NCBI GenBank assembly: GCA_025201845.1 | Contig: MU603934.1 | Span: forward strand, 124,001 to 188,000 | Reading direction: 5' to 3' | Origin: Martensiomyces pterosporus | Lineage: Eukaryota > Kickxellomycota > Kickxellomycetes > Kickxellales > Kickxellaceae | DNA: 64,000 nucleotides | Part shown: in pieces, positions 34,038-42,083 of the stretch | How the letters are laid out: every line of letters starts with the position of its first letter | Position numbering within the stretch: position 1 is the stretch's first letter | Made by a program: the position numbers and the translations under genes | Notes under the pieces: model-generated | What the model was told of the DNA's origin: nothing | Seen by the model: only the letters and a program-made list of their open reading frames with translations | Databases searched by the model: none

Positions 34038-35633
34038 ATGCTTGGTCGCTTTGCATCGCCGCTTTCACGGCAGCTCAAGCCCGCCCGGTTGCATTCCGGC
34101 AGTTCATCGGCAGCTGCCGCCCTCACTCGGGCCAGGCTCCTTAGCACCAGCTCGCCGGCCATGATTCGCATCAGAAAGTCGTCCGAGACAGCCCCCGTGG
34201 CGCCAGCCAAGCCGCAGAGCGAGGCCGCCAAGGAAAAAGAGCAGGAGGAATCGCAGCCGATCACAGCAGGAGAGCCAGCAGAGGCTGATCCCCAGGCCGC
34301 AGAGACTGCCAGTAAGCAGGCAGACAAGACGCAGGAGAAGAGCACCGATGCCTCGCCGTTCGGGTTCTCATCGGTGGGTGGCGGCATGGCCAGCAACATC
34401 CTCGGTACCGACGCTGGCGAAGAAGATGCTGGCGGGAACCAGCAGCAGCCTCAGCAGCAGCACCGTGGTGGTATGAGCGCGGCGGAGGCCAGGCGTGCAC
34501 GCCGCCAGCGCGCCGACCTCCCTCCACTGGAGGACGAGCCCACCGTCAAGGCAGCGAAATTCGTGGGTACCGGCCTGATGTTTGGCCTGCTCATCGGAGC
34601 CATCGGGTACTATGGCCGGCCGTTCTCGACGGAGGAGACCGAGAAGGGTCTGAAGGACGATCCCGCAAAGAACGCTCTGGCGCAGACATGGAACCGCGTT
34701 GTGAAGCGCAGCGGCGACGTGTTCTCGTTCCTCTCAGAGCCTGCTACGGAGAAGCTCCTGCCAGACCCCAATGAGTACACGATGCCGTATACGATTGTGC
34801 TCAGCTTGGATGATATGCTGATCCACATGGACTGGTCAAAGGAGTATGGCTGGCGGATTGCCAAGCGGCCCGGCTTGGACCATTTCCTGGCGTACATGGC
34901 CAGTATGTTTGAGGTTGTGATTTTCTCTACGCAGCCCAGCCACAGCGGCATGGTGGTCATGGAGAGACTGGATCCCCTGGAGTATGCGCCCTTCCGCCTG
35001 TACAAGGACCATATGCGCAACATTGATGGAAAGAACTACAAGGACCTGACGACGATTAATCGCGACATGTCCAAGGTCATCATGATCGACATTGACCCGG
35101 AGGCATTCACCATGCAGCCAGAGAACGGGCTCCTCGCACGGCCGTTCCATGGCCAGACGGGGGATAGCTGGATCGAGCAGGTGACGCAGTTCCTCGAGTA
35201 CATCCATATGATGGAGCCCAAGGATGTGCGCCCGTGGCTGAAGACATACCAGGGCAAGGATGCGGCGCTGGAGTTTAACCGCTGGCAGGATTCGATGCGC
35301 AAGCAGCTGGTCGACGACTGGGAGGAGAAGCGCAAGAGCGCCGGAAGCTGGAAGTCGGTGATCTTTGGCGGCGCGCCAGCGGACGCCGAGCACCCGCCCG
35401 TGCCGGAGTTTGATCAGATGAGGAAGCTGATGAGAGAGAACTTTGAGGTCCAGCACAAGGAGGTCTTGGCAATCATCGAGAAGGAGAGAATTCAGAACGA
35501 GGAGGAGATGAAGAGGCAGATGAAGGACATGACGATTTGGAAGATGATGTCGCAGGGCCTTGGCGGCAACTCCCCACAGGGCGCCCAGCCTCCGCAGGCA
35601 TCGCCGGAGGCTGCGGGTCCGGCTGCCAAGTGA
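34038..35633 (+). CDS. TIM50: Mitochondrial import inner membrane translocase subunit TIM50
   Basis: 531 residues, intronless, from the ATG at 34038, which starts a basic Ser/Arg-rich presequence. TIM50 is the TIM23-complex receptor that takes preproteins arriving through TOM. An Ala/Glu/Gln-rich segment is followed by a single membrane span at about 174-192 (GTGLMFGLLIGAIGYYG). The FCP1-like intermembrane-space domain (about 250-400) shows YTIVLSLDDMLIHMDW, then RPGLDHFLAYMASMFEVVIF and DPLEYAPFRLYKDHMR. The phosphatase DxDx(T/V) motif is degenerate (SLDDM), as expected for a non-catalytic receptor. The C-terminus has a Lys/Glu helix and a Gln/Pro-rich end. Confidence 0.95.
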   Translation: MLGRFASPLSRQLKPARLHSGSSSAAAALTRARLLSTSSPAMIRIRKSSETAPVAPAKPQSEAAKEKEQEESQPITAGEPAEADPQAAETASKQADKTQEKSTDASPFGFSSVGGGMASNILGTDAGEEDAGGNQQQPQQQHRGGMSAAEARRARRQRADLPPLEDEPTVKAAKFVGTGLMFGLLIGAIGYYGRPFSTEETEKGLKDDPAKNALAQTWNRVVKRSGDVFSFLSEPATEKLLPDPNEYTMPYTIVLSLDDMLIHMDWSKEYGWRIAKRPGLDHFLAYMASMFEVVIFSTQPSHSGMVVMERLDPLEYAPFRLYKDHMRNIDGKNYKDLTTINRDMSKVIMIDIDPEAFTMQPENGLLARPFHGQTGDSWIEQVTQFLEYIHMMEPKDVRPWLKTYQGKDAALEFNRWQDSMRKQLVDDWEEKRKSAGSWKSVIFGGAPADAEHPPVPEFDQMRKLMRENFEVQHKEVLAIIEKERIQNEEEMKRQMKDMTIWKMMSQGLGGNSPQGAQPPQASPEAAGPAAK

Positions 35634-36489
35634 TTTCTCCCAAAGCACTCTAGAAAAAATGTAGAGCTCCTTTTTTGATTCTTGCGCAAGCAGCGGTGTG
35701 CACCTCTTCGCCACTCATCCTTCTTATCTTTTCGTGGATCCAAAAACAAAGCAGCTGTTCTGGCACATTCTCCTCTTTCCTAAATGGCGAGGGCTTGGCA
35801 ACATCTGACGCTGGCACCTGGTAATCGCCTGTGCTCTTGCCACCCTTCTTGGTTATTGGAAAAGAATAAGAGCTTTTATTGGCCCGTTTTCGCTTCTCAA
35901 AGAACAAGGATAAATGAGAGTTAGGAAAAGAATGCGAGCCGCTGTGACAATTGCTGCAACGGTGCACACCTGAGCCGAGTGGGCTGCTCCCACGCTTTAC
36001 GCTACCTATGCTATATATAAAAAAAAGCCGCGGCTGTCGCCTACAGGAAAAAGGAGCACAGCATGTCTACCCTGGAACAGGTCTGCGGCAATGTCCTGTG
36101 TTGTTGGTTATTGGAAAAGGATCCCAGATATCAACAGCCTTCGTGCTTTTAGTTCCCCAATCTACCGCTGCGGCTGTGAGCACGCTGGGGCGAGTCGCCT
36201 GTTCCCGCCAACAACATGCAATAAAACCTGTGTGCAGCTGGCGCTGCATACAATGGTGAATGCAGCACGCACAGCTTGCGTGCTGATGAGGCAAGACGAA
36301 AGAGGCTGCCCTTGGCACCAGCCTTGGTACACGTGCCAGTCGCGTGGTATAAAAGCACTGATGGAAGCGCGATGGCTGCCTGGATGGAGCATCAGCAGCA
36401 GCAACCTTATTCTCTTTTCTTCCTCTCTTCATCACTTTCCGCAAAGTGTGCACACACGACCTTACGCAAGAACCCCTCCGTCATCAACC
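35634..36489. promoter_or_regulatory. Intergenic: TIM50 3' flank and promoter of the NAD(P)-binding gene
   Basis: 856 bp. A 16-bp direct repeat, TTGGTTATTGGAAAAG, is at 35849-35864 and 36104-36119. TATATATAA at 36012-36020 and TATAAAA at 36348-36354 are visible; the second lies 136 bp before the next ATG. A Lys-rich 105-codon frame on the minus strand (35967-35650) cannot be excluded as a small gene, but I recognise nothing in it. Confidence 0.45.
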
Positions 36490-37140
36490 ATGAAGCTTAC
36501 TGTCCTCGGAGCCTCGCGCAACACCGGCAAGGCACTCGTCGAGCAGGCCACCGAGAGGGACGACGTGCAGGTGACCATCCTTGCCCGTTCGCCCAACAGC
36601 CTCATGTTCACCGAAGACCAGCTGAGCAAGATAACGGTCGTCAAGGGCGATGCCCTCGTTAAGGAGGACCTCGCCAAGGCCATCGAGGGCGCCGACGTCA
36701 TCGTCAGCTCCCTCGGTGCCAAGCCCGACGGCCTCAAGACGCCCCATGATCTCGGCATCGAGGAGCAGGCCACGGCCATTGCTCTCGAGATTATCAAGGA
36801 GACTCGCCCCGACAACCCCCCGCGCTTTGTCATGATCTCGTCGACAGGCGTCGGCGGCAGCTACGACGTGCCGTATCTGCTCCGCCCCATGTACGCGGTG
36901 GTCCTGAAGAAGCCACACGCATATAAGAAGGTCGCTGAAGAGGCCATTAAGCAAAGCGGCGTGCCCTACACGATTGTGAGACCCACGCTGCTGACTTCTG
37001 GAAAGCTGACAAAGAAGTACCGTGCGGACTACGGGACTACTGGGTACACCATCTCGAGAAACGATGTGGCCCACTTTGTGCTCAAGCAGACCGTCCTGGA
37101 GGACAAGTGGCATAACGCCAGTCCTTCGCTGGCCTACTGA
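36490..37140 (+). CDS. NAD(P)-binding Rossmann protein, NmrA-like/atypical SDR
   Basis: 216 residues, intronless, from the ATG at 36490, which directly starts the Rossmann strand. A glycine motif, VLGASRNTGKALVEQA, is at about 4-19, with Arg/Ser after strand 2 (ILARSPNSL) that would suit NADP. Further family marks are DVIVSSLGAKPDG, FVMISSTGVGG and a tail with PYTIVRPTLLTSGK. The classical YxxxK is not obvious; the AYKKVAEEAI helix takes its place, as in atypical SDRs (NmrA/flavin-reductase/anchor-type). Substrate is unknown; redox enzyme or NADP sensor are both possible. The upstream in-frame extension is promoter DNA with a TATA box. Confidence 0.85.
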   Translation: MKLTVLGASRNTGKALVEQATERDDVQVTILARSPNSLMFTEDQLSKITVVKGDALVKEDLAKAIEGADVIVSSLGAKPDGLKTPHDLGIEEQATAIALEIIKETRPDNPPRFVMISSTGVGGSYDVPYLLRPMYAVVLKKPHAYKKVAEEAIKQSGVPYTIVRPTLLTSGKLTKKYRADYGTTGYTISRNDVAHFVLKQTVLEDKWHNASPSLAY

Positions 37141-37513
37141 GCAGCCACGCCTTGACACCTTCTTTCTGGTGCAGGCTGAATAATCCCGTTCACCAGCAGT
37201 TTTTTTTTTGTTCATATGCTATATCTCTGGCTATTTTTAAATCTCATCAACATGTTCCGTCCATCTATCCATACCTGCGAGCAACAAGAAAAGCGGGCAC
37301 ATTTGGGGGGGGGGCTGCTGCCTGGTGTACAAACCATACCATCCACCGGTTGGCAGCCTGCTCAAAGCGCTGGGGGCCTTAGAGTGCGGGGAGGGGGCTG
37401 TCCTCTCAGCTCTGCCCAATTTCTCCTCCGCCTACCCCTGTATACTCTTTGTGGCATACAGCCCAATTATAAACTGCGAATCGCTGGCCGAGAAGGAGGA
37501 CTGAAATTCCAGA
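37141..37513. other. Intergenic region with poly-T and poly-G runs
   Basis: 373 bp between tandem genes. A T run at 37200-37209 suits a 3' end of the NAD(P)-binding gene. A run of nine G at 37305-37313 precedes DOM34. No clear TATA box. Confidence 0.4.
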
Positions 37514-38674
37514 ATGAAGCTGCTCAAGCAGGACATCGAAAAGGACCATTCGGGCTACGTGCGCCTGGTAGCGGAGCAGCCCGAGGACATGTGGCACATT
37601 TACAATCTCATACAAAAGGGCGACCAGCTCCAGGCATCAACCATCCGCGGAGTCAAGAGCGAGTCCAACACGGGCTCTGTGACCACCGACCGCGTGCGCC
37701 TCAAGCTGACCATCTCCATCGAAGATGTGTTCTTCGACGTGCAGGCGGGAGCCCTGCGCATCAACGGCCGCAATATCGTCGAGAACAAGTACGTTGGCCT
37801 GGGGCAGTACCACACGCTGGACCTGGAGATGAACCAGCCGTTTACTCTGAGCAAACCCGAGTGGGACTTGATCTCGCTGCAGCGCATCAAGGACGCCTGC
37901 GACATCACCAGACAGGCCGATGTGGCTGCTGTCACCATGCAGGAGGGCTTGGCGGTTATCTGCTTGCTTACGCAGTATATGACCGTGGTGAGACAGAGGA
38001 TCGAGGTGCCTATCCCCAGAAAGCGCAAGGGATCGACTACGAATTACGAGAAGGGCGTGGTGCGGTTCTACGACCAGATCTACCGGGGCATCAAGCAGCA
38101 CGTCGATTTCAGCGTGGTCAAGGTGGTGATTCTGGGCAGCCCTGGGTTTGTGAGAGACCAGTTCTACGAGTACATGATGGCGCAGGCAGTGAAGACAGAC
38201 GACAAGGTCATCATGGAAAACAAGTCAAAATTCCTCCTTGTACACACGTCGTCGGGACACAAGGGTGCCCTGGAAGAGGTCATGCGCGATCCGCAGATCA
38301 AGGCCCGGTTGGCTGACACAAAGTCGGCGCAGGAAGTTAGGGCGCTCGACGGCTTTTACCAGATGCTCAACAGCAACCCAGATAGGGCGTTCTATGGATT
38401 CGACGATGTGCGAAAGGCGGCCGACAATGGGGCTATTGGCACGCTGATGGTTACAGACGAGCTGTTCCGCGCGGCAGATATCCCGACGAGGAGAAAGTAC
38501 ATTAGGCTGGTCGAGGACTCGAAGGCGTCCAACGCGGAGGTGCTGGTGTTCTCAAGCCTGCATGTGTCGGGCGAGCAGCTGAACCAGCTTACGGGTGTCG
38601 CTGCGATCCTCAATTTCCCGCTGATAATCGACTCTGACGCTGAAGATGGCGGCTCTGAAGAAGACACGTCCTAG
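37514..38674 (+). CDS. DOM34: Ribosome rescue factor DOM34/Pelota
   Basis: 386 residues, intronless, full length. With Hbs1 it enters the empty A site of stalled ribosomes and drives no-go and non-stop decay, handing over to the Rli1/ABCE1 recycling step. Three domains: N-terminal Sm-like (MKLLKQDIEKDHSGYVRLVAEQ; EDMWHIYNLIQKGD), central (AVTMQEGLAVICLLTQYMT, then IPRKRKGS), and C-terminal eL30-like (ALDGFYQMLNSNPDRAFYG; GAIGTLMVTDELFR). The central domain lacks the GGQ of eRF1, as expected, and the tail is acidic (DSDAEDGGSEED). Confidence 0.97.
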   Translation: MKLLKQDIEKDHSGYVRLVAEQPEDMWHIYNLIQKGDQLQASTIRGVKSESNTGSVTTDRVRLKLTISIEDVFFDVQAGALRINGRNIVENKYVGLGQYHTLDLEMNQPFTLSKPEWDLISLQRIKDACDITRQADVAAVTMQEGLAVICLLTQYMTVVRQRIEVPIPRKRKGSTTNYEKGVVRFYDQIYRGIKQHVDFSVVKVVILGSPGFVRDQFYEYMMAQAVKTDDKVIMENKSKFLLVHTSSGHKGALEEVMRDPQIKARLADTKSAQEVRALDGFYQMLNSNPDRAFYGFDDVRKAADNGAIGTLMVTDELFRAADIPTRRKYIRLVEDSKASNAEVLVFSSLHVSGEQLNQLTGVAAILNFPLIIDSDAEDGGSEEDTS

Positions 38675-38865
38675 CCACTGTGTCCACTTGGGCAGAACGT
38701 GCAAAATCAAGACACCTGTCGTCTAGAATAGAATCCCTTTTCACCGTTTAATTATTATGAACCCCACCAGTTCGCCCAACACTCTACATACACTCCTTTT
38801 CGCCATAGCATGTGCGCTTGATTCAAGCATCTAACTCACGCAACGATAACACTATGCTACCACGC

Positions 38866-39705
38866 TTAGCCACTTGCATCGCTTACTTCGCCCTCAGAAA
38901 GGTCATCTCTGGTGGGAGCAGCCACCACAGCGTGCTCTTTCTGTGGGGATGCATCCCTGATTCTTGGTTCCGCCGATGGGCTACGGCTACGGCTACGGCT
39001 ACGGCTATCCTGCCGATGACTGTGGTGATGGCGAGATGTGCGGTCACTATCACTGCCACTGCTGCTAGGACTCCTGCTCCAGCTTCTTCTCGAACGACGG
39101 TGATGGCGGTGGCGACCGTCACGATCTCTGCTGGTGCTGCTGCGACGACGATGGCGACGATTGCGGCTCCTATGCCTATACTCCCTCTCCCTCTCTTCTT
39201 CCCTCTCCCTCTCTTCTTCCCTCTCGAGCATCCTCCTTCTCTTCCTCAGTTCCTGCAACTCCTTATCAAAAGCAGCCCCCTCCACATAGCCCTCCTCCAC
39301 ACGCAGCGCACTCGCCATTCTTTCGTTCTCCTGGCGCTTCGCCTCGGCAATCCGCTGCGTCTCAAAGGACTTTAGCGGCTTGCCGCTCGACAAGTCCAGG
39401 TGGTCTATGTTCTCCAGCAGCTGCTGCCGAAACGCGTCAACCCTTTCCTCGACCTGTGCTTCGTCCAGGCCTTGGGACTCTAATTCGTCCTGGAGCTCCA
39501 GGCATTTCACCTCCACCTGGCGTTTGCGCTCGTGCTCCAGGATGCCCCTGTCAAGTGGACGTGTTTTGGCTGGTGCGTCGCGATCGTACTGCCGCCTGTT
39601 CTGTGAACTGTCGCCTTGCCCGGGCTTCAGCGCCGATTTGTTGCGCACCACATGGCCGCTAGTGCCGCTGCCACGCGGTGTGGTGAGTCCGATTCCGTTG
39701 TACAT
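38866..39705 (-). CDS. CWC21: Pre-mRNA-splicing factor CWC21 (SRRM2-like N-terminus)
   Basis: 279 residues, intronless. The ATG at 39705 gives the invariant start MYNGIGLTTPRGSGTSGHVV. A cwf21 domain follows at about 60-110 (RGILEHERKRQVEVKCLELQ; LESQGLDEAQVEERVDAFRQ), the segment that contacts Prp8 and Snu114 in catalytic spliceosomes. After it come a Glu/Arg helix encoded by a purine-repeat tract (39183-39228) and an Arg/Ser-rich tail (SRSRSRSRSPS) as in SRRM2. It ends DDLSEGEVSDASG, a CK2-like acidic end. It is head-to-head with the MYST gene. Confidence 0.93.
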   Translation of the reverse strand: MYNGIGLTTPRGSGTSGHVVRNKSALKPGQGDSSQNRRQYDRDAPAKTRPLDRGILEHERKRQVEVKCLELQDELESQGLDEAQVEERVDAFRQQLLENIDHLDLSSGKPLKSFETQRIAEAKRQENERMASALRVEEGYVEGAAFDKELQELRKRRRMLEREEEREREEEREREYRHRSRNRRHRRRSSTSRDRDGRHRHHRRSRRSWSRSPSSSGSDSDRTSRHHHSHRQDSRSRSRSRSPSAEPRIRDASPQKEHAVVAAPTRDDLSEGEVSDASG

Positions 39706-40231
39706 TTGCCACAAAGTATGCAGTGTAGGGATGGCATGTGTGTGCAGCATCCTCGCTGCAAAACTGCCAGTGTTTCGGCTCTGACATTCCGATTTCCCGC
39801 TTGTTCGCCCGTATATGGTAGATGCACGTGACTGAGAACGCCTGCTGCTCCTCGCCCTTTATTATTTTCCTTTTCCTGTTTCCTATTGTCGCCGTGGTTT
39901 GCAAGATGCCCCTTAGTTGGAATTTGCTCGCGCGTGGACACTGCATTTCCGGCCCTTTACTCGCGTTAGCATACCCTCTTTCTAATACACATGTCTCTAC
40001 AAAGACTCGGCGTGCCTGCGTGTAGCTGAATCCGTCCTCTTTTCAATCCTCTCCCCTTTCTCCTCGCGTGCCTACTGCCAAACTCGTGTGCGCGTTTTCC
40101 TTTTTGTTACTCGCTGCAGCATACATATTTAACCGTGACATGGGCAGAAAGTCTGACGAAAGGTAGCGCACTGCCAGCAAACAGAAATCACGAATAGACC
40201 GTCATTGTTGCTAGGCGCCTGTGAATTTGAA
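39706..40231. promoter_or_regulatory. Bidirectional promoter, CWC21/MYST
   Basis: 526 bp between divergent genes. CACGTG at 39825-39830 and a CT-rich block at 40033-40065 are visible. ATACATATTTAA near 40121 is A/T-rich and could serve the MYST gene. Confidence 0.45.
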
Positions 40232-41500
40232 ATGCAGCATACTGCTAACAGCCCATTAGCTATTCCTTGCACTCGTAGCAAGAAGCCTGCACCAAAGACG
40301 ACCAAAACAGAGGTAACAACAACAAATAAAAAGCGGAAAGTAGACGACAGAGACGCAGCGACAGCAACAACAAAAACAACAAAACCTCCAAATGCCAGAC
40401 AGACGAATACACCAACACATGCTCAAATACAGCAGCAGATCGGCAGCAGCAGAGACCCTGACTCCACCATGTCCGATAGGGGCAAGGCGGTGTCGGTGAA
40501 CGAGGAGGGCGAGATCAAGCGTGTGGTCCTGGGCAAATACAGCATCGGCGCCTGGTACTCCTCTCCGTACCCGGCCGAATACAAGCAAGGGCCCGACCTG
40601 TGCATCTGCGAGCGGTGCCTCAAGTACATGAAGCACCGCAAATCGCTACAACTGCACAGCTGCACCGATCCGTTCCCGCGCGGCAAGCTAATCTACGAAG
40701 ACGCATCGGCTTTGCTGTACGAGGTCGATGGCAAGGAGCACAGCCTGTATTGCCAGAACCTCTGTTTGCTGTCGAAGCTGTTTTTGGACCAAAAGACCAT
40801 TTACTACGACATTGGCGGCTTCCTGTTCTACATTCTGCTTGTGAAGACTGGCGACGTGCAGAAGGGCAGCGAGTATAGTTTTGCCGGATACTTCTCAAAG
40901 GAAAAGGCCTCCATCGAACGCAACAACCTCGCCTGCATCCTGGTCCTGCCGCCGTTCCGCGGGCAAAATCTGGGGCAGCTGTTAATCGAGCTTAGCTACG
41001 AGCTGACAAAGCTGGAGCACACCACGGGTGGGCCCGAGCAACCGCTTTCGGCGCAGGGGTTCCACAGCTATCGGTCGTACTGGCGGCGAGCCGTCATCCA
41101 GGCCCTGCTGGGCGAGTCGCGGTCGGCACACACATACATCGAAGAAGGCCACCGTGCGGTTGCCCACCATGGCCACGGGTGGGAGAAGCGGCAGAGAGTC
41201 TTCTCTCTGTCGAGGATCTCGAGGTTGACGGGCATTCGGATCGAAGACGTACTGTTTATCCTTGATGATCTGGGATTGCTGGGGTTCTGGCTGGGACGAC
41301 ATATTGTGTGTATAGCTGACGAGACCATACGCCGGGTGGTGGCAGAGCGGCGTATACATTTGGCTCTGCGGATGGACCCTGATGGGCTATTAGTTGGCAG
41401 AAGTGACGGCAATTTGCAGGAGCCGCAGATGGATGCGGATGCCAGTAGTGAAAGCGAGAACGAGAGCAGCGACAATGCCGTGTCTGCCAATAGCGAGTAA
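40232..41500 (+). CDS. MYST-family histone acetyltransferase, SAS2-like
   Basis: 422 residues from the ATG at 40232; an internal ATG at 40469 would drop a Thr/Lys-rich lead. The C2HC finger at about 124-142 (CICERCLKYMKHRKSLQLHSC) is followed by the acetyltransferase core: LYCQNLCLLSKLFLDQKTIYYD, AGYFSKEKASIERNNLACIL, SYELTKLEHTTGGPEQPLS and YRSYWRRAVI. The autoacetylated Lys (DQKT), catalytic Cys (LACIL) and catalytic Glu (GPEQPLS) are all present. The acetyl-CoA loop reads RGQNLG where the family has (Q/R)xxGx(G/A), so one glycine is Asn. No chromodomain or PHD finger, which fits SAS2 better than ESA1. The tail is acidic and Ser-rich. Confidence 0.9.
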   Translation: MQHTANSPLAIPCTRSKKPAPKTTKTEVTTTNKKRKVDDRDAATATTKTTKPPNARQTNTPTHAQIQQQIGSSRDPDSTMSDRGKAVSVNEEGEIKRVVLGKYSIGAWYSSPYPAEYKQGPDLCICERCLKYMKHRKSLQLHSCTDPFPRGKLIYEDASALLYEVDGKEHSLYCQNLCLLSKLFLDQKTIYYDIGGFLFYILLVKTGDVQKGSEYSFAGYFSKEKASIERNNLACILVLPPFRGQNLGQLLIELSYELTKLEHTTGGPEQPLSAQGFHSYRSYWRRAVIQALLGESRSAHTYIEEGHRAVAHHGHGWEKRQRVFSLSRISRLTGIRIEDVLFILDDLGLLGFWLGRHIVCIADETIRRVVAERRIHLALRMDPDGLLVGRSDGNLQEPQMDADASSESENESSDNAVSANSE

Positions 41501-42083
41501 AAGCTGGATTTTGCTGATTTGAATCATTCCTTGTTATCATTGATGTTCATAAATATTTTCGCTTGTAGAAATGGCACGGCTGGTGTCATCATGCTCGGCC
41601 ATTGCGTGCTTGGAGTGTTTCTGCGCAGGAAAGCCATGATCCACGCTGTGCATCGGAGGTGGACGCAAAGAAAGCTCGCAAAACGCAAACTGAAAGTTTG
41701 GAAATGAATGGCACCTCGGTTCCAGCCACAAGCGCCCAGCTGCCTCCCCTCTGTCCACCTATATACTCAATCGCAGGAAGGAATGAAGATACAGACGCTG
41801 GTGTACTCGTTCGCTGCTCTGGACGCCAAGTACGATGAATACTACAAGGGTTTGCCCAAGTTCAGGTTCAAAAGCTGCAAGATCTACTACGATGCCGCCA
41901 ACGAGGGCACACAATGACGGCATGCATGCACATGCGATACGATGTTGTCTATATATGATATATTAATGCCGCAGGTCTACTATCTAGCATGATACAGTGA
42001 AGAGGACACATGGAGGCGCAAAAAAAAACAACGAGATCGCACAGTGTATAGTATAGAGCACAAGCACACATACTTGGCTGTGG
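41501..42083. other. Intergenic, convergent, with one doubtful small frame
   Basis: 583 bp between the MYST and arrestin 3' ends. It holds the doubtful frame described at 41783-41917 and A/T-rich DNA (41941-41965) that probably carries polyadenylation signals. Confidence 0.4.
41783..41917 (+). CDS. Possible 44-residue small protein, unrecognised
   Basis: ATG at 41783 to TGA at 41917. The product is rich in Tyr, Lys and Phe (YDEYYKGLPKFRFKSCKIYY) without low complexity. TATATAC at 41760-41766 and TCGCAG just before the ATG could be a promoter element or the end of an intron, so it might be a terminal exon of something longer. I know no family. It may be chance. Confidence 0.2.
   Translation: MKIQTLVYSFAALDAKYDEYYKGLPKFRFKSCKIYYDAANEGTQ

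Noticed and set aside
34836..35714. A 292-codon minus-strand frame across TIM50
   Set aside because: Antisense shadow of a strongly biased gene; no domain.
35650..35967. A Lys-rich 105-codon minus-strand frame after TIM50
   Set aside because: Composition is not absurd for a small protein, but there is no family, no clear promoter and it lies in the TIM50 3' flank, so I left it out as a gene.
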